Below are positions 17,625-25,978 of a DNA stretch of 64,000 nucleotides, in pieces. Location: the NCBI GenBank assembly GCA_045538895.1, contig JAZQEH010000078.1, forward strand, positions 1 through 64,000, written 5' to 3'. The stretch comes from UMGS902 sp045538895. GTDB taxonomy: Bacteria; Bacillota; Clostridia; Oscillospirales; CAG-272. A program made the position numbers and the translations under genes. How positions within the stretch are numbered: position 1 is the first letter of the stretch; every line of letters begins with the position of its first letter. Below the pieces are notes generated by a model. It was not told the DNA's origin. It did no database searches and saw only the letters and a program-made list of their open reading frames with translations.

Positions 17625-17653
17625 TTGCGAAAAAATATAGTCGCAATCCTTTC
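17625..17653 (-). promoter_or_regulatory. Hairpin between the lon ribosome-binding site and its start codon
   Basis: Read on the minus strand: GAAAGGA (17647-17653), then a 6-bp perfect stem TTGCGA/TCGCAA (17641-17646 with 17625-17630, loop of 10), then 10 bases to the ATG. Folded, the hairpin would bring the ribosome-binding site to a normal distance. Open, it is 33 bases away. Confidence 0.4.
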
Positions 17654-17679
17654 ATTAAACAATAATACTTCAATTTTAC

Positions 17680-17708
17680 ATTATAGCATACTTTATGTTT
17701 AATTTCTA
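17680..17708 (-). promoter_or_regulatory. Promoter of the lon operon
   Basis: On the minus strand, TATAAT (17680-17685) is preceded by a 17-base spacer and TAGAAA (17703-17708, four of six matching TTGACA). The predicted transcript start is about 60 bases before the lon ATG. I see no CIRCE or CtsR-type repeat. Confidence 0.55.
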
Positions 17709-17788
17709 TAGTAAAAGCGAAAAAATATTGAAAAATCAAGTGAAAAGTGCGTGAAATTTTGAAAAAATAAAAAAAATAGTAAAAACGC

Positions 17789-17817
17789 TTGACAAATCGG
17801 AAAAGGCATGGTATTAT
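17789..17817 (+). promoter_or_regulatory. Promoter of the infC-rpmI-rplT operon
   Basis: TTGACA at 17789-17794 and TATTAT at 17812-17817 have a 17-base spacer. The promoter is divergent from the lon promoter in the 351-base gap between the two genes. Confidence 0.8.
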
Positions 17818-17823
17818 TTTTGA

Positions 17824-17965
17824 GTACAACAAAGAAGAACAAACTCCGTTCTCACCCGATAGCAACTTGGCGGTCGTGGTTAATACATTTGCTACATATA
17901 TAGTGTGGCTTGTTTGTGTGCGGAGAGTTTTTCTTCGCATTTTTCATTTTTTGGAGGTGTTTTTC
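17824..17965 (+). promoter_or_regulatory. Structured 5' leader of infC, probable L20-responsive leader
   Basis: About 140 bases of untranslated leader lie between the promoter and infC. Its end holds an 8-bp hairpin (17919-17926 with 17932-17939, one G-U pair) followed by a T-rich run (17940-17951), which looks like an attenuator terminator. In Bacillus and relatives the same operon is controlled by ribosomal protein L20 binding such a leader. That this one works the same way is inference from gene order and the hairpin. Confidence 0.6.
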
Positions 17966-18484
17966 ATTAGCACAAAGGATACTACGCTGATTAATGATGA
18001 TATCAGAGCCAAAGAAGTACGAGTAATCGGAGCAGACGGAGAGCAGATTGGAATTCTCCCGCTTGCAGATGCAAAAGAACTTGCTTATGACAAGGGGCTT
18101 GACCTTGTATTGCTTTCTCCCCAGGCTGAACCGCCTGTTTGCCGTATAATGGATTACGGTAAGTACCGTTTCGAAAAAGAAAAGAAACAAAAGGAAGCAA
18201 AAAAGAAGCAGCAGATAGTTAAAGTTAAAGAAATTCAGCTTTCCTGCAGAATTGATACTCATGACTTTGAAACACGTGCGAATCACGCACGCAAGTTCCT
18301 TGAGGGCGGCGATAAGGTTAAAGTTATTGTACGTTTTAAGGGACGCGAGATGGCACATCAGGATATCGGTCGTGCAATGCTTGAAAAATTCATTGCAGCT
18401 TGTGCTGATGTTGGTGCATCCGAAAAGGGAATCTCCCTTGATGGCAGATTTATGTCAACAATTATTGCACCTAGCAAAAAGTAA
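17966..18484 (+). CDS. infC: Translation initiation factor IF-3
   Basis: Binds the 30S subunit, prevents early 50S joining and checks the start codon. The 172-residue product has the IF3-N domain (LINDDIRAKEVRVIGADGEQ), a lysine-rich linker (FEKEKKQKEAKKKQQ) and the IF3-C domain with FKGREMAHQDIGR. The start is ATT at 17966, eight bases after GGAGG (17953-17957). Upstream TTG and GTG codons lie before or within that site. A rare ATT/AUU start is the known hallmark of infC and lets IF3 limit its own synthesis. First gene of the L35-L20 operon. Confidence 0.95.
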   Translation: MSTKDTTLINDDIRAKEVRVIGADGEQIGILPLADAKELAYDKGLDLVLLSPQAEPPVCRIMDYGKYRFEKEKKQKEAKKKQQIVKVKEIQLSCRIDTHDFETRANHARKFLEGGDKVKVIVRFKGREMAHQDIGRAMLEKFIAACADVGASEKGISLDGRFMSTIIAPSKK

Positions 18485-18543
18485 ATTATAAGTTCTTTGT
18501 GAATTTATATAAAACAGTTAATACTGAAAAAGGAGATATAACC

Positions 18544-18738
18544 ATGGGAAAGATTAAGACACATAAGGCGTCGGCTAAGAGATTTAGCGTTACCGGCGGC
18601 GGAAAAGTAAAAATGAATCATTCGCAGCATCGCCACAAGCTCGGCATTAAGACTGCAAAGCGTAAGAGAAGCCTTCGTAAGGGTGCATATCTTAGCACTT
18701 CGATGGCTCCCACCATCAAGGCACTTATTCAGAAGTAA
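18544..18738 (+). CDS. rpmI: 50S ribosomal protein L35
   Basis: A small basic large-subunit protein. The 64 residues start MGKIKTHKASAKRFSVTGGG and have the KMNHSQHRHKLGIKT and KRSLRKGAYLS segments typical of L35. An AAAGGAG site precedes the ATG at 18544, and an in-frame upstream start at 18499 lacks one. It sits between infC and rplT in the usual order. Confidence 0.98.
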   Translation: MGKIKTHKASAKRFSVTGGGKVKMNHSQHRHKLGIKTAKRKRSLRKGAYLSTSMAPTIKALIQK

Positions 18739-18779
18739 TTGCCGGATTTAAAATTTAGTAATTTGGAGGATTAGATAAA

Positions 18780-19133
18780 ATGGCAAGAGTTAAGGGCGCT
18801 ATGATGACGCGCAAGAGAAGAAAGAGTGTACTTAAGGCTGCTAAGGGCTATTGGGGTGCAAAGAGCAAGCACTTCAAGATGGCGAAGCAGGCCGTTCTCA
18901 AGAGCGGTAACTATGCTTTCGCCGGCAGAAAGATGAAGAAGAGAGACATGCGTTCTCTTTGGATCACAAGAATTTCCGCACAGGCAAAGGTTTGCGGTAT
19001 GAACTATTCCACACTTATGCACGGTCTTAAGAAGGCTGGCATTGACCTCAACAGAAAGATGCTTGCTGAGATCGCTGTTTATGACAAGGAAGCATTTGCA
19101 GCAATCGCAGAAAAAGCTAAAGCTGCACTTTAA
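18780..19133 (+). CDS. rplT: 50S ribosomal protein L20
   Basis: An early-assembly 23S rRNA-binding protein, and in Firmicutes the likely repressor of its own operon through the infC leader. The 117 residues begin MARVKGAMMTRKRRKSVLKA and contain the L20 signature KRDMRSLWITRISAQ. A GGAGG site lies nine bases before the ATG. A strong terminator 9 bases after the stop closes the unit. Confidence 0.98.
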   Translation: MARVKGAMMTRKRRKSVLKAAKGYWGAKSKHFKMAKQAVLKSGNYAFAGRKMKKRDMRSLWITRISAQAKVCGMNYSTLMHGLKKAGIDLNRKMLAEIAVYDKEAFAAIAEKAKAAL

Positions 19134-19142
19134 TTACGAAAT

Positions 19143-19168
19143 AAAAACCCGGTATATACCGGGTTTTT
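19143..19168 (+). terminator. Terminator of infC-rpmI-rplT
   Basis: The palindrome AAAAACCCGGTA with TACCGGGTTTTT (centre TA) ends in a T-run and lies 9 bases after rplT. Confidence 0.93.
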
Positions 19169-19192
19169 AGCGTTTTAATGGGAGTTTTATTA

Positions 19193-20020
19193 ATGCAGGG
19201 ATTGACATATATAAGCAGTAAAAACAACCCTCTTGTCCAAAAATATGCAAAGCTTTCGGATAAGAAATACCGAGAGAGAGAAAAACTGTTTTTGATAGAA
19301 GGTGCAAAGCTTTTCGCCGAAGCGGTAGAGTGCAGTGCCGACATTGAAGCGGTACTGTTTTGCGAGGGCAAGAATAATAAAATTGCATCGCAAACATATG
19401 ATAAAATGGTAAGTGATAAAAAATACAGTGATGTTGTGTCGCTTACCCTTTCTGAAGGTGCCTTTTCTAAAATAACCTCGGAAAAATCTCCCGAAGGCGT
19501 AATATGTGTTATAAAATATCTTGACAATTTGAAATTTTATAATAAAATAGAAAAGAATGATGCTGAAAAGCTTGGTGGCGAGAAAATAATGCTACTGTAT
19601 TCGTTGCGGGACCCCGGTAATGTGGGAACGGTTGTGCGTAGTGCGGCGGCATTCGGTTTTGACAGGTTGATTGTCAGCGGCGATACTGCTGATGTATATA
19701 ACTCAAAGACCATGCGGGCTTCAATGGGGGCTTTCTTCAAAATGAAAATAGATTTTGTTGATGATTTTTGCTCTGTTGTGGATGCGTTAAGGCAAGCCGG
19801 CAGGAGAGTTTTTTGTGCCGAACTGCGTGACGGCGCGAAGTCGCTTGATGAAATCGAAGTTTCAAAAGAGGATTGTTTTATAATCGGTAACGAGGGACAC
19901 GGGATAGATGTTGAAGTGTCAAAAAAATGCACTGCGAGCGTTTATATACCGATTGCTCCCGATTCAGAGTCGCTTAATGCAGCAATTGCCGCATCGATTT
20001 TAGCATTTAATCAAAGATAA
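19193..20020 (+). CDS. TrmH/SpoU-family RNA 2'-O-ribose methyltransferase
   Basis: Methylates the ribose 2'-OH of an rRNA or tRNA nucleotide with SAM. The 275 residues have an N-terminal substrate-binding domain (YISSKNNPLVQKYAKLSDKKYR) and the three SPOUT knot motifs: LRDPGNVGTVVRSAAAFGFD, FIIGNEGHGI and PIAPDSESLNAAIAASILAF. The target base is unknown. The ATG at 19193 is eight bases after GGGAG; an in-frame ATG at 19178 lies before that site. In many Firmicutes this gene follows rplT, before pheST; pheST is absent here and dprA follows. Confidence 0.93.
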   Translation: MQGLTYISSKNNPLVQKYAKLSDKKYREREKLFLIEGAKLFAEAVECSADIEAVLFCEGKNNKIASQTYDKMVSDKKYSDVVSLTLSEGAFSKITSEKSPEGVICVIKYLDNLKFYNKIEKNDAEKLGGEKIMLLYSLRDPGNVGTVVRSAAAFGFDRLIVSGDTADVYNSKTMRASMGAFFKMKIDFVDDFCSVVDALRQAGRRVFCAELRDGAKSLDEIEVSKEDCFIIGNEGHGIDVEVSKKCTASVYIPIAPDSESLNAAIAASILAFNQR

Positions 20021-20036
20021 TTTTGGAGGTGGATTT

Positions 20037-21293
20037 ATGAGTGAGAGTTTGTATTGGACGTGGCTTTCATTAAAACTTGGTGATGCGAGTCCATATCTCA
20101 ATTCACTCGTTTCAAGGTATTCGTCTCCCAAAGAACTTTATGATGCCGATTCTGGAGAGATACTTTCGCTTGAAAAAATTCCCGAATCGGTCAAGACCCG
20201 ACTTCTTGATAAAAATCTTGACAGGGCAAAACGTATTATCGACGATTGCAAAAATGAAGGTATCGGCATTATGACGTATGCGGATCCACGCTATCCTCGC
20301 ATATTGAAATATACCAGCAATCCGCCGGCTGTACTGTATTTTAAAGGACAGCCGATAGATTTTGACCATAGGTTCTGCGTTGCCGTTGTAGGTACCCGTG
20401 AAATGAGTGACTATGGCAGAGATATGGCATACAGATTCGCTTATGAACTTGCTTCTGCCGGTGCTATAGTTGTCAGCGGAATGGCACTCGGTGTAGACGG
20501 TATGGCAGCGGCAGGCGCACTTGATGCACAGGCACCTACGGTTGCTGTGCTTGGCGGCGGTGCAGACGTCATATATCCAAAGGTTCATAAAAAGTTATAT
20601 TCAAGCATATTGAAAGACGGTTTGATTTTGAGCGAGTATCCGCCCGGTGCGATATCGGACGGCCGGCATTTTCCCAAACGCAACCGCATTATAAGCGGAC
20701 TTGCACGCTGCACATTTGTGATAGAATGCCCGAATCCAAGCGGAGCGTTGATAACCGCAGAAAACGCATCGCTTCAGGGTAGACCGGTATTTGCAATTCC
20801 CGGTGCTTTGGATATGCCAAACAGTGTAGGAACCAATCTTTTAATCAAAAACGGTGCCAGAATGGTTACTTCGGTAGAAGATATTATCGGTGCTTTTGAA
20901 CATTCGGCTTTTCCGGATCTTGACATCAGTGCTATAGGTTCGATGAGGTACGATTCGAAAAAAGCGGCAAACCGTTACGGTGTAGAGTCGAAAAAGGATA
21001 GCCGTAAAATCATTCGCATAAAATCCAACACTCACGATGAGAATGACTATACGGAGCCTGCATATGCACTTGGATTTGATAAAGAGCAAAAGCAAAGTCA
21101 AGGCGAATTTGCAACGCTTTCTCCTCCCGAGAAAAAGATATACGACTGTATTCCCGAGCAAGGCGAAGCAAGTATGGATTTGCTTATAGCCGCAAGCGGA
21201 CAAAGCATACAGGATGTTACCATGCATTTGTTTTCATTAACCTTGAAAAATGCGGTAATTGAGTTACCCGGTAACAGATACCGCAGAACATAA
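20037..21293 (+). CDS. dprA: DNA-processing protein DprA
   Basis: Binds incoming single-stranded DNA and loads RecA during transformation. It is also kept by many bacteria not known to be competent. The 418 residues have an N-terminal SAM-like part, then the Rossmann core with VAVVGTREMSDYG, VVSGMALGVDGMA, VLGGGADVIYP and HFPKRNRIISGL. A linker of about 90 residues leads to a C-terminal winged helix (LSPPEKKIYDCIPEQGEASMDLL). A GGAGG site precedes the ATG. The neighbour is topA, the frequent dprA-topA pair. Confidence 0.96.
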   Translation: MSESLYWTWLSLKLGDASPYLNSLVSRYSSPKELYDADSGEILSLEKIPESVKTRLLDKNLDRAKRIIDDCKNEGIGIMTYADPRYPRILKYTSNPPAVLYFKGQPIDFDHRFCVAVVGTREMSDYGRDMAYRFAYELASAGAIVVSGMALGVDGMAAAGALDAQAPTVAVLGGGADVIYPKVHKKLYSSILKDGLILSEYPPGAISDGRHFPKRNRIISGLARCTFVIECPNPSGALITAENASLQGRPVFAIPGALDMPNSVGTNLLIKNGARMVTSVEDIIGAFEHSAFPDLDISAIGSMRYDSKKAANRYGVESKKDSRKIIRIKSNTHDENDYTEPAYALGFDKEQKQSQGEFATLSPPEKKIYDCIPEQGEASMDLLIAASGQSIQDVTMHLFSLTLKNAVIELPGNRYRRT

Positions 21294-21327
21294 AAATGAA
21301 AGGGACTGCAACTTGCAGTATTTAAAT

Positions 21328-23610
21328 ATGGCAAATTTAGTAATAGTGGAATCACCCGCCAAGGCGAGTACAATTAAAAGCTATCTTGGAAGCAATTATA
21401 AAGTAGTTGCTTCTAAAGGTCATGTACGTGACCTTCCTAAGAGTACTCTTGGCGTAGATATAGAGAATAATTTCGAAGCGCATTATATTAATATCCGTGG
21501 CAAGGGCGATTTGATTAAAGCTCTTAAGAAAGATGCAAAAGCTGCAGGAAAAGTTTTCCTCGCATCCGACCCTGACCGTGAGGGAGAGGCGATTTCGTGG
21601 CATCTTGCAACCGCACTTGGAATTCCTGCAGAAAAATGCTACAGAGTAGCATTCAATGAGATTACAAAAGCTGCAATTAAGGAAGCAATCAAAAATCCGA
21701 GAGAGATTGATGAGGCGCTTGTTAATTCACAGCAGGCACGCCGTATTCTTGACAGAATTGTTGGCTATAAGATTAGCCCGTTCCTTTGGAAGAGCGTAAA
21801 AAGCGGTCTTTCTGGCGGTAGAGTTCAATCGGTTGCTACGAGAATAATTGTAGACCGTGAGGCTGAAATCAAGGCTTTCGTTCCCAAGGAATACTGGACG
21901 GTTGATGCTTTACTTGTCACAGGTGAGAACAGCCTTGTAAAAGCAAGACTTGTTGGCAAGGGCAAGACAAAAATTGCGCTTTCTTCAAAGTCTGACGTTG
22001 ATACTGTGATTGCTGAAATCGGAAACAGTGATTTTCGTTGTGTAAGCGTTAAAAAGGTTGCGAAGACTAAGCAGCCTACTCCGCCTTTCACCACTTCTAC
22101 CATGCAGCAGGAAGCCTCCAGAAAACTTAATTTCCAGTCACAGAGAATAATGCGTGTTGCACAGGAACTTTATGAAGGTGTTAATATCGGTTCCGAAAAC
22201 GGCGGTGTACAAGGTCTTATCACCTACATGCGTACAGACTCGCTTCGCATTTCTACCGATGCGCAGAATGCGGCACTTGAGTTGATCGAAGAAAAGTACG
22301 GCAAGAATTATTGTCCGTCCCGTCCCCGTGTGTATAAGACAAAGGCAAATGCACAGGACGCGCACGAAGCCATAAGACCTGCAAACGTTAAGATCGAGCC
22401 TGCCGCAATTCGCAAGTATTTGTCTGCAGATCAGTATAAGCTTTATAAACTGATTTGGGACAGATTTGTTGCAAGCCAGATGGCTTCTGCTGTGTTTGAC
22501 ACCGAAACTGTTGAATTTGATGCAAACGGCTATACCTTCCGCACGAGCGGTTATACTGTTAAATTCCAAGGCTATATGGCAGTTTATGAAGAGTCTTTGG
22601 ACGAAACTGCAAAGCAGGACAGCGATGAGGTTGGAAACAATGAAAAACTGCCTGTAATCAACGAAAAAGATTTGCTTAAGCGTAAGGACTACGATAATGC
22701 TCAGCACTACACAGAGGCACCTCCGCGCTTTAACGAAGCTTCGCTTATCAAATTCATGGAAGAAAAGGGAATTGGCCGCCCCAGCACATATACTCCTATT
22801 ATCACAACAATAATTGCCCGTAATTATGTTGCACGTGAGGGAAGATCGCTTGTGCCTACGCATCTTGGTGAAGTCACAACTAAGCTTATGGTTGAGAATT
22901 TCCCCGAGGTAGTTGACTATGAGTTTACTGCACAGATGGAGGATAAGCTTGACGGTATTGCACGTGGCGATAGCACTGTTGAGGGGGTTCTCGGTGATTT
23001 CTACGTAGGTTTCTCGAAATCGCTTGAGGCTGCGAACGAGAATCTCAACGCCGGTAACATTGAAGTTGCTGCTGAGGAAACTGATATTGTCTGTGACAAG
23101 TGCGGAAGTATTATGGTGGTTAAAAATGGCCGATTCGGCCGTTTTGCCGCATGTCCCAATTATCCTAACTGTAAGAATACCAAGCCGCTTACAAAGCCGG
23201 AGGAAGAGGAACAAAAGGAGAAAAAAGCTCCCGTTGTTGCTGATTTTAAGTGTGAACTCTGCGGTGGCGATATGGTACTGCGTACAGGAAAATACGGCAG
23301 CTTTTATGCTTGTGCAAATTATCCTAAATGTAAGTTTACCAAACAGAGGGTAAAGGATATCGGTGTAGCATGCCCTAAATGCGGAGCAAAGATGGTTTCA
23401 AAAATGGGCAGAAGCAGAACGGTGTTCTATAGCTGTGAGCGTTATCCTGAATGTGATTTCTCTACATGGGATATGCCTACAAATGAGAAATGTCCTGATT
23501 GCGGGAAAATGCTTTTCCGTAAAAAGGGCAAGGATTTATATGTTTGTCAGGACAAAGAGTGCGGATATAAGGCCGATGCCCCCGCAATTGTACCGACAGA
23601 GGAGAATTAA
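21328..23610 (+). CDS. topA: DNA topoisomerase I
   Basis: Type IA topoisomerase that relaxes negative supercoils by cutting one strand. The 760 residues start MANLVIVESPAKASTIKSYL (Toprim domain, with SDPDREGEAISWH). The catalytic tyrosine is Tyr300 in TYMRTDSLRIS. Four C-terminal zinc-finger modules follow, with paired cysteines in CDKCG, CELCG, CPKCG and CPDCG. The ATG at 21328 gives the standard N-terminus but no close ribosome-binding site. A TTG at 21313 sits eight bases after AAAGGG and would add five residues, so the true start is uncertain. trmFO begins right after the stop. Confidence 0.96.
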   Translation: MANLVIVESPAKASTIKSYLGSNYKVVASKGHVRDLPKSTLGVDIENNFEAHYINIRGKGDLIKALKKDAKAAGKVFLASDPDREGEAISWHLATALGIPAEKCYRVAFNEITKAAIKEAIKNPREIDEALVNSQQARRILDRIVGYKISPFLWKSVKSGLSGGRVQSVATRIIVDREAEIKAFVPKEYWTVDALLVTGENSLVKARLVGKGKTKIALSSKSDVDTVIAEIGNSDFRCVSVKKVAKTKQPTPPFTTSTMQQEASRKLNFQSQRIMRVAQELYEGVNIGSENGGVQGLITYMRTDSLRISTDAQNAALELIEEKYGKNYCPSRPRVYKTKANAQDAHEAIRPANVKIEPAAIRKYLSADQYKLYKLIWDRFVASQMASAVFDTETVEFDANGYTFRTSGYTVKFQGYMAVYEESLDETAKQDSDEVGNNEKLPVINEKDLLKRKDYDNAQHYTEAPPRFNEASLIKFMEEKGIGRPSTYTPIITTIIARNYVAREGRSLVPTHLGEVTTKLMVENFPEVVDYEFTAQMEDKLDGIARGDSTVEGVLGDFYVGFSKSLEAANENLNAGNIEVAAEETDIVCDKCGSIMVVKNGRFGRFAACPNYPNCKNTKPLTKPEEEEQKEKKAPVVADFKCELCGGDMVLRTGKYGSFYACANYPKCKFTKQRVKDIGVACPKCGAKMVSKMGRSRTVFYSCERYPECDFSTWDMPTNEKCPDCGKMLFRKKGKDLYVCQDKECGYKADAPAIVPTEEN

Positions 23611-24948
23611 TTGAAACAGATCAACGTTATCGGTGCCGGACTTGCAGGCTGTGAAGCAGCCTGGCAAGCCGCCGAACGCGGTGTAAAGGTTCGCCTTTAT
23701 GAAATGAAACCGCAAAAGTACTCACCGGCACATCACAATGAGAATTTTGCCGAGCTTGTTTGCTCAAATTCTTTGCGTTCCAACGTTTTGTCAAATGCGG
23801 TGGGACTATTGAAGGAAGAAATGAAAATGCTCGGCTCTCTTGTTATTGAGGCTGCATATGCTACGGAAGTGCCTGCAGGAAGCGCGCTTGCGGTTGACCG
23901 TGTGAAGTTTTCGGAATATATAACCGATAGAATTAAAAATCATCCTAACATAGAAGTTATTGAGGGAGAGGTTTGCGAGATTCCGAAAGGCGAAATTACA
24001 GTTGTTGCATCGGGACCTCTTACATCAGATGCACTTTCTCAGAATATCAGTGAGAGAATAGGATGCTCAAAGCTTCACTTTTTTGATGCAGCCGCACCTA
24101 TTGTTGATTTTTCAAGCATCAATATGGATGTTGCGTTTTTTGCATCAAGATATGGCAAAGGAGAAGCATCGTACATAAATTGTCCCATGACAAAAGAGCA
24201 GTACGATGTTTTTTACAACGAGCTTATAAATGCAAGAGAAGCGGAACTTAAGGATTTTGACAAGGATTCTCAAAAGGATCTAACTGTATTTGAGGGATGT
24301 ATGCCTGTTGAAGTCATGGCAAAACGCGGCTATGAAACGCTGCTTTTTGGACCTCTTAAACCGGTTGGACTGCCGTTACCTTCAACCGGCAAGGACGCTT
24401 ATGCCGTTGTGCAGCTTCGTCAGGATAATGCAGAGGGGACGATGTTCAACATGGTAGGCTTTCAGACGCATCTTGCTTTTGGAGAACAAAAAAGAGTGTT
24501 TTCAATGATACCCGGACTTGAAAATGCCGAGTTTATCAGATACGGTGTAATGCATAGGAATACTTATCTTAATTCTCCCGGATTGCTTTCCGAGGTTTAT
24601 TCGGTAGTGAATGAGCCGGAGTTATTTTTCGCCGGACAAATGACTGGTGTAGAGGGGTATGTAGAATCTGCTGCTTCCGGTTTACTTGCCGGTATCAATG
24701 CGGCAATGACCGCTTTAGAGCGTGACCGCGTTGTTTTCCCGAGAGAAACTGTGATCGGCGCTATGGCGAATTACGTTGCACATGGCGGCACGGGAGCTTT
24801 TCAGCCTATGAATGCTAATTTCGGTATAGTAGCTCCGCTTGAACATAGAGTAAAAGGCGGTAAAAGGGCTAAAAACGAGGCACTTGCGGCACGTTCACTT
24901 GAGATTATTTCGCATTTTTGCGAATGCTTTAAACAAGGTGTGAATTAA
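23611..24948 (+). CDS. trmFO: Folate/FAD-dependent tRNA (uracil-54-C5)-methyltransferase
   Basis: Makes 5-methyluridine at position 54 of the tRNA T-loop, using methylenetetrahydrofolate and FADH2. The 445 residues have the FAD-binding GAGLAGCEAAWQAAERG at residues 7-23, NFAELVCSNSLRSN, EVPAGSALAVDR, and the GQMTGVEGYVESAASGLLAG segment near residue 340. The start is TTG, directly after the topA TAA, with GAGGAG upstream. The stop overlaps the plsX ATG by one base. Confidence 0.97.
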   Translation: MKQINVIGAGLAGCEAAWQAAERGVKVRLYEMKPQKYSPAHHNENFAELVCSNSLRSNVLSNAVGLLKEEMKMLGSLVIEAAYATEVPAGSALAVDRVKFSEYITDRIKNHPNIEVIEGEVCEIPKGEITVVASGPLTSDALSQNISERIGCSKLHFFDAAAPIVDFSSINMDVAFFASRYGKGEASYINCPMTKEQYDVFYNELINAREAELKDFDKDSQKDLTVFEGCMPVEVMAKRGYETLLFGPLKPVGLPLPSTGKDAYAVVQLRQDNAEGTMFNMVGFQTHLAFGEQKRVFSMIPGLENAEFIRYGVMHRNTYLNSPGLLSEVYSVVNEPELFFAGQMTGVEGYVESAASGLLAGINAAMTALERDRVVFPRETVIGAMANYVAHGGTGAFQPMNANFGIVAPLEHRVKGGKRAKNEALAARSLEIISHFCECFKQGVN

Positions 24949-25958
24949 TGAAAATTATTATTGATGTAATGAGCGGCGACAATGCTCCTCTCGAACTTGT
25001 AAAAGGAGCGGTATTGGCTCGCAAGCAGTACGGTGTAGATATTGTTGCCGTTGGCGATGAAAGTATTATTAAAAACATTGCCGAAAAAGAGTCGCTTAAC
25101 CTTGACGGTATTGAAATTGTCAATACAAATACAGTAATTAATATGGAAGATGATGCTATGAGCGTGGTTCGTGCAAAGAAGGATTCTTCCATGTCTGTCG
25201 GTTTGCAAATGCTTTCAAACGGTGATGGCGATGCTTTTGTAAGTGCAGGGAACACAGGTGCATTAATTGCCGGTGCAACGTTGCTTGTTCGCCGTATCAA
25301 GGGAATAAAGCGTGCTGCGATAGGCACTGTTCTTCCGTTTGATACTCCCGTACTTTTGCTTGACAGCGGTGCAAATCTTGACATTGACGAAAAAACGCTT
25401 GAACAGTTTGCACTTATGGGTGCCGCCTATATGGAAAACCTTTATTCGATTGACAAAGCACGTGTAGGCCTTTTGAACAACGGCACAGAGTCAACCAAAG
25501 GTACTGCTCTTTACAGAAGTGCAAATGAACTTTTGAGCACCTCAACCAATATAAATTTTGTTGGTAATGTCGAGGCTAAAGAACTGCCGTTCGGTGCGTG
25601 TGATGTTATCGTTTGCGACGGGTTTACTGGCAACATCTTGCTTAAATCGATAGAGGGAATGGGCAAGTTTTTCATGAAAACACTTAAAAATGTTTTTTAT
25701 GAGAATATTATTACAAAGATTTCGGCATTGCTTGTCAAAGGTAAAATCGGTACTGTTAAAAAGCAGTTTGATTCGTCAGAACATGGCGGCGCGCCTTTAC
25801 TTGGTATATCAAAGCCAGTTTTCAAGGCACACGGCTCTTCTGATGCTCGTGCGGTTATGAATGCGGTTCGTCAGGCGAAGAATTTTGTCGAAACAGGCGT
25901 TATTGACGATATTACGGCTTATGTCGAAAAGATTAAAGATTGTGAGAACAGCAAGTAA
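24948..25958 (+). CDS. plsX: Phosphate acyltransferase PlsX
   Basis: Transfers the acyl group from acyl-ACP to phosphate, giving acyl-phosphate for phospholipid synthesis. The 336 residues start IIIDVMSGDNAPLELVKGAV. The glycine-rich VSAGNTGALIAGATLLVRRI, GLLNNGTESTKG and CDVIVCDGFTGNILLKSIEG segments of PlsX are present. The ATG overlaps the trmFO stop by one base, so translation is coupled. The common acpP gene between plsX and rnc is missing here; rnc follows directly after 20 bases. Confidence 0.97.
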   Translation: MKIIIDVMSGDNAPLELVKGAVLARKQYGVDIVAVGDESIIKNIAEKESLNLDGIEIVNTNTVINMEDDAMSVVRAKKDSSMSVGLQMLSNGDGDAFVSAGNTGALIAGATLLVRRIKGIKRAAIGTVLPFDTPVLLLDSGANLDIDEKTLEQFALMGAAYMENLYSIDKARVGLLNNGTESTKGTALYRSANELLSTSTNINFVGNVEAKELPFGACDVIVCDGFTGNILLKSIEGMGKFFMKTLKNVFYENIITKISALLVKGKIGTVKKQFDSSEHGGAPLLGISKPVFKAHGSSDARAVMNAVRQAKNFVETGVIDDITAYVEKIKDCENSK

Positions 25959-25978
25959 AATTAAAAGGAGGTATGTAT

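Noticed and set aside
17615..17788. CIRCE or CtsR heat-shock operator before lon
   Set aside because: No matching inverted or heptad direct repeats were seen in the A/T-rich lon promoter region.
21305..21317. CTGCAA-C-TTGCAG inverted repeat before topA
   Set aside because: A one-base loop cannot form a good RNA hairpin and no promoter surrounds it. A dimer operator is possible but unsupported.
22138..23214. Open 358-codon frame on the minus strand
   Set aside because: It lies wholly opposite topA, has no ribosome-binding site or recognisable domain, and its residue pattern is that of an antisense shadow.
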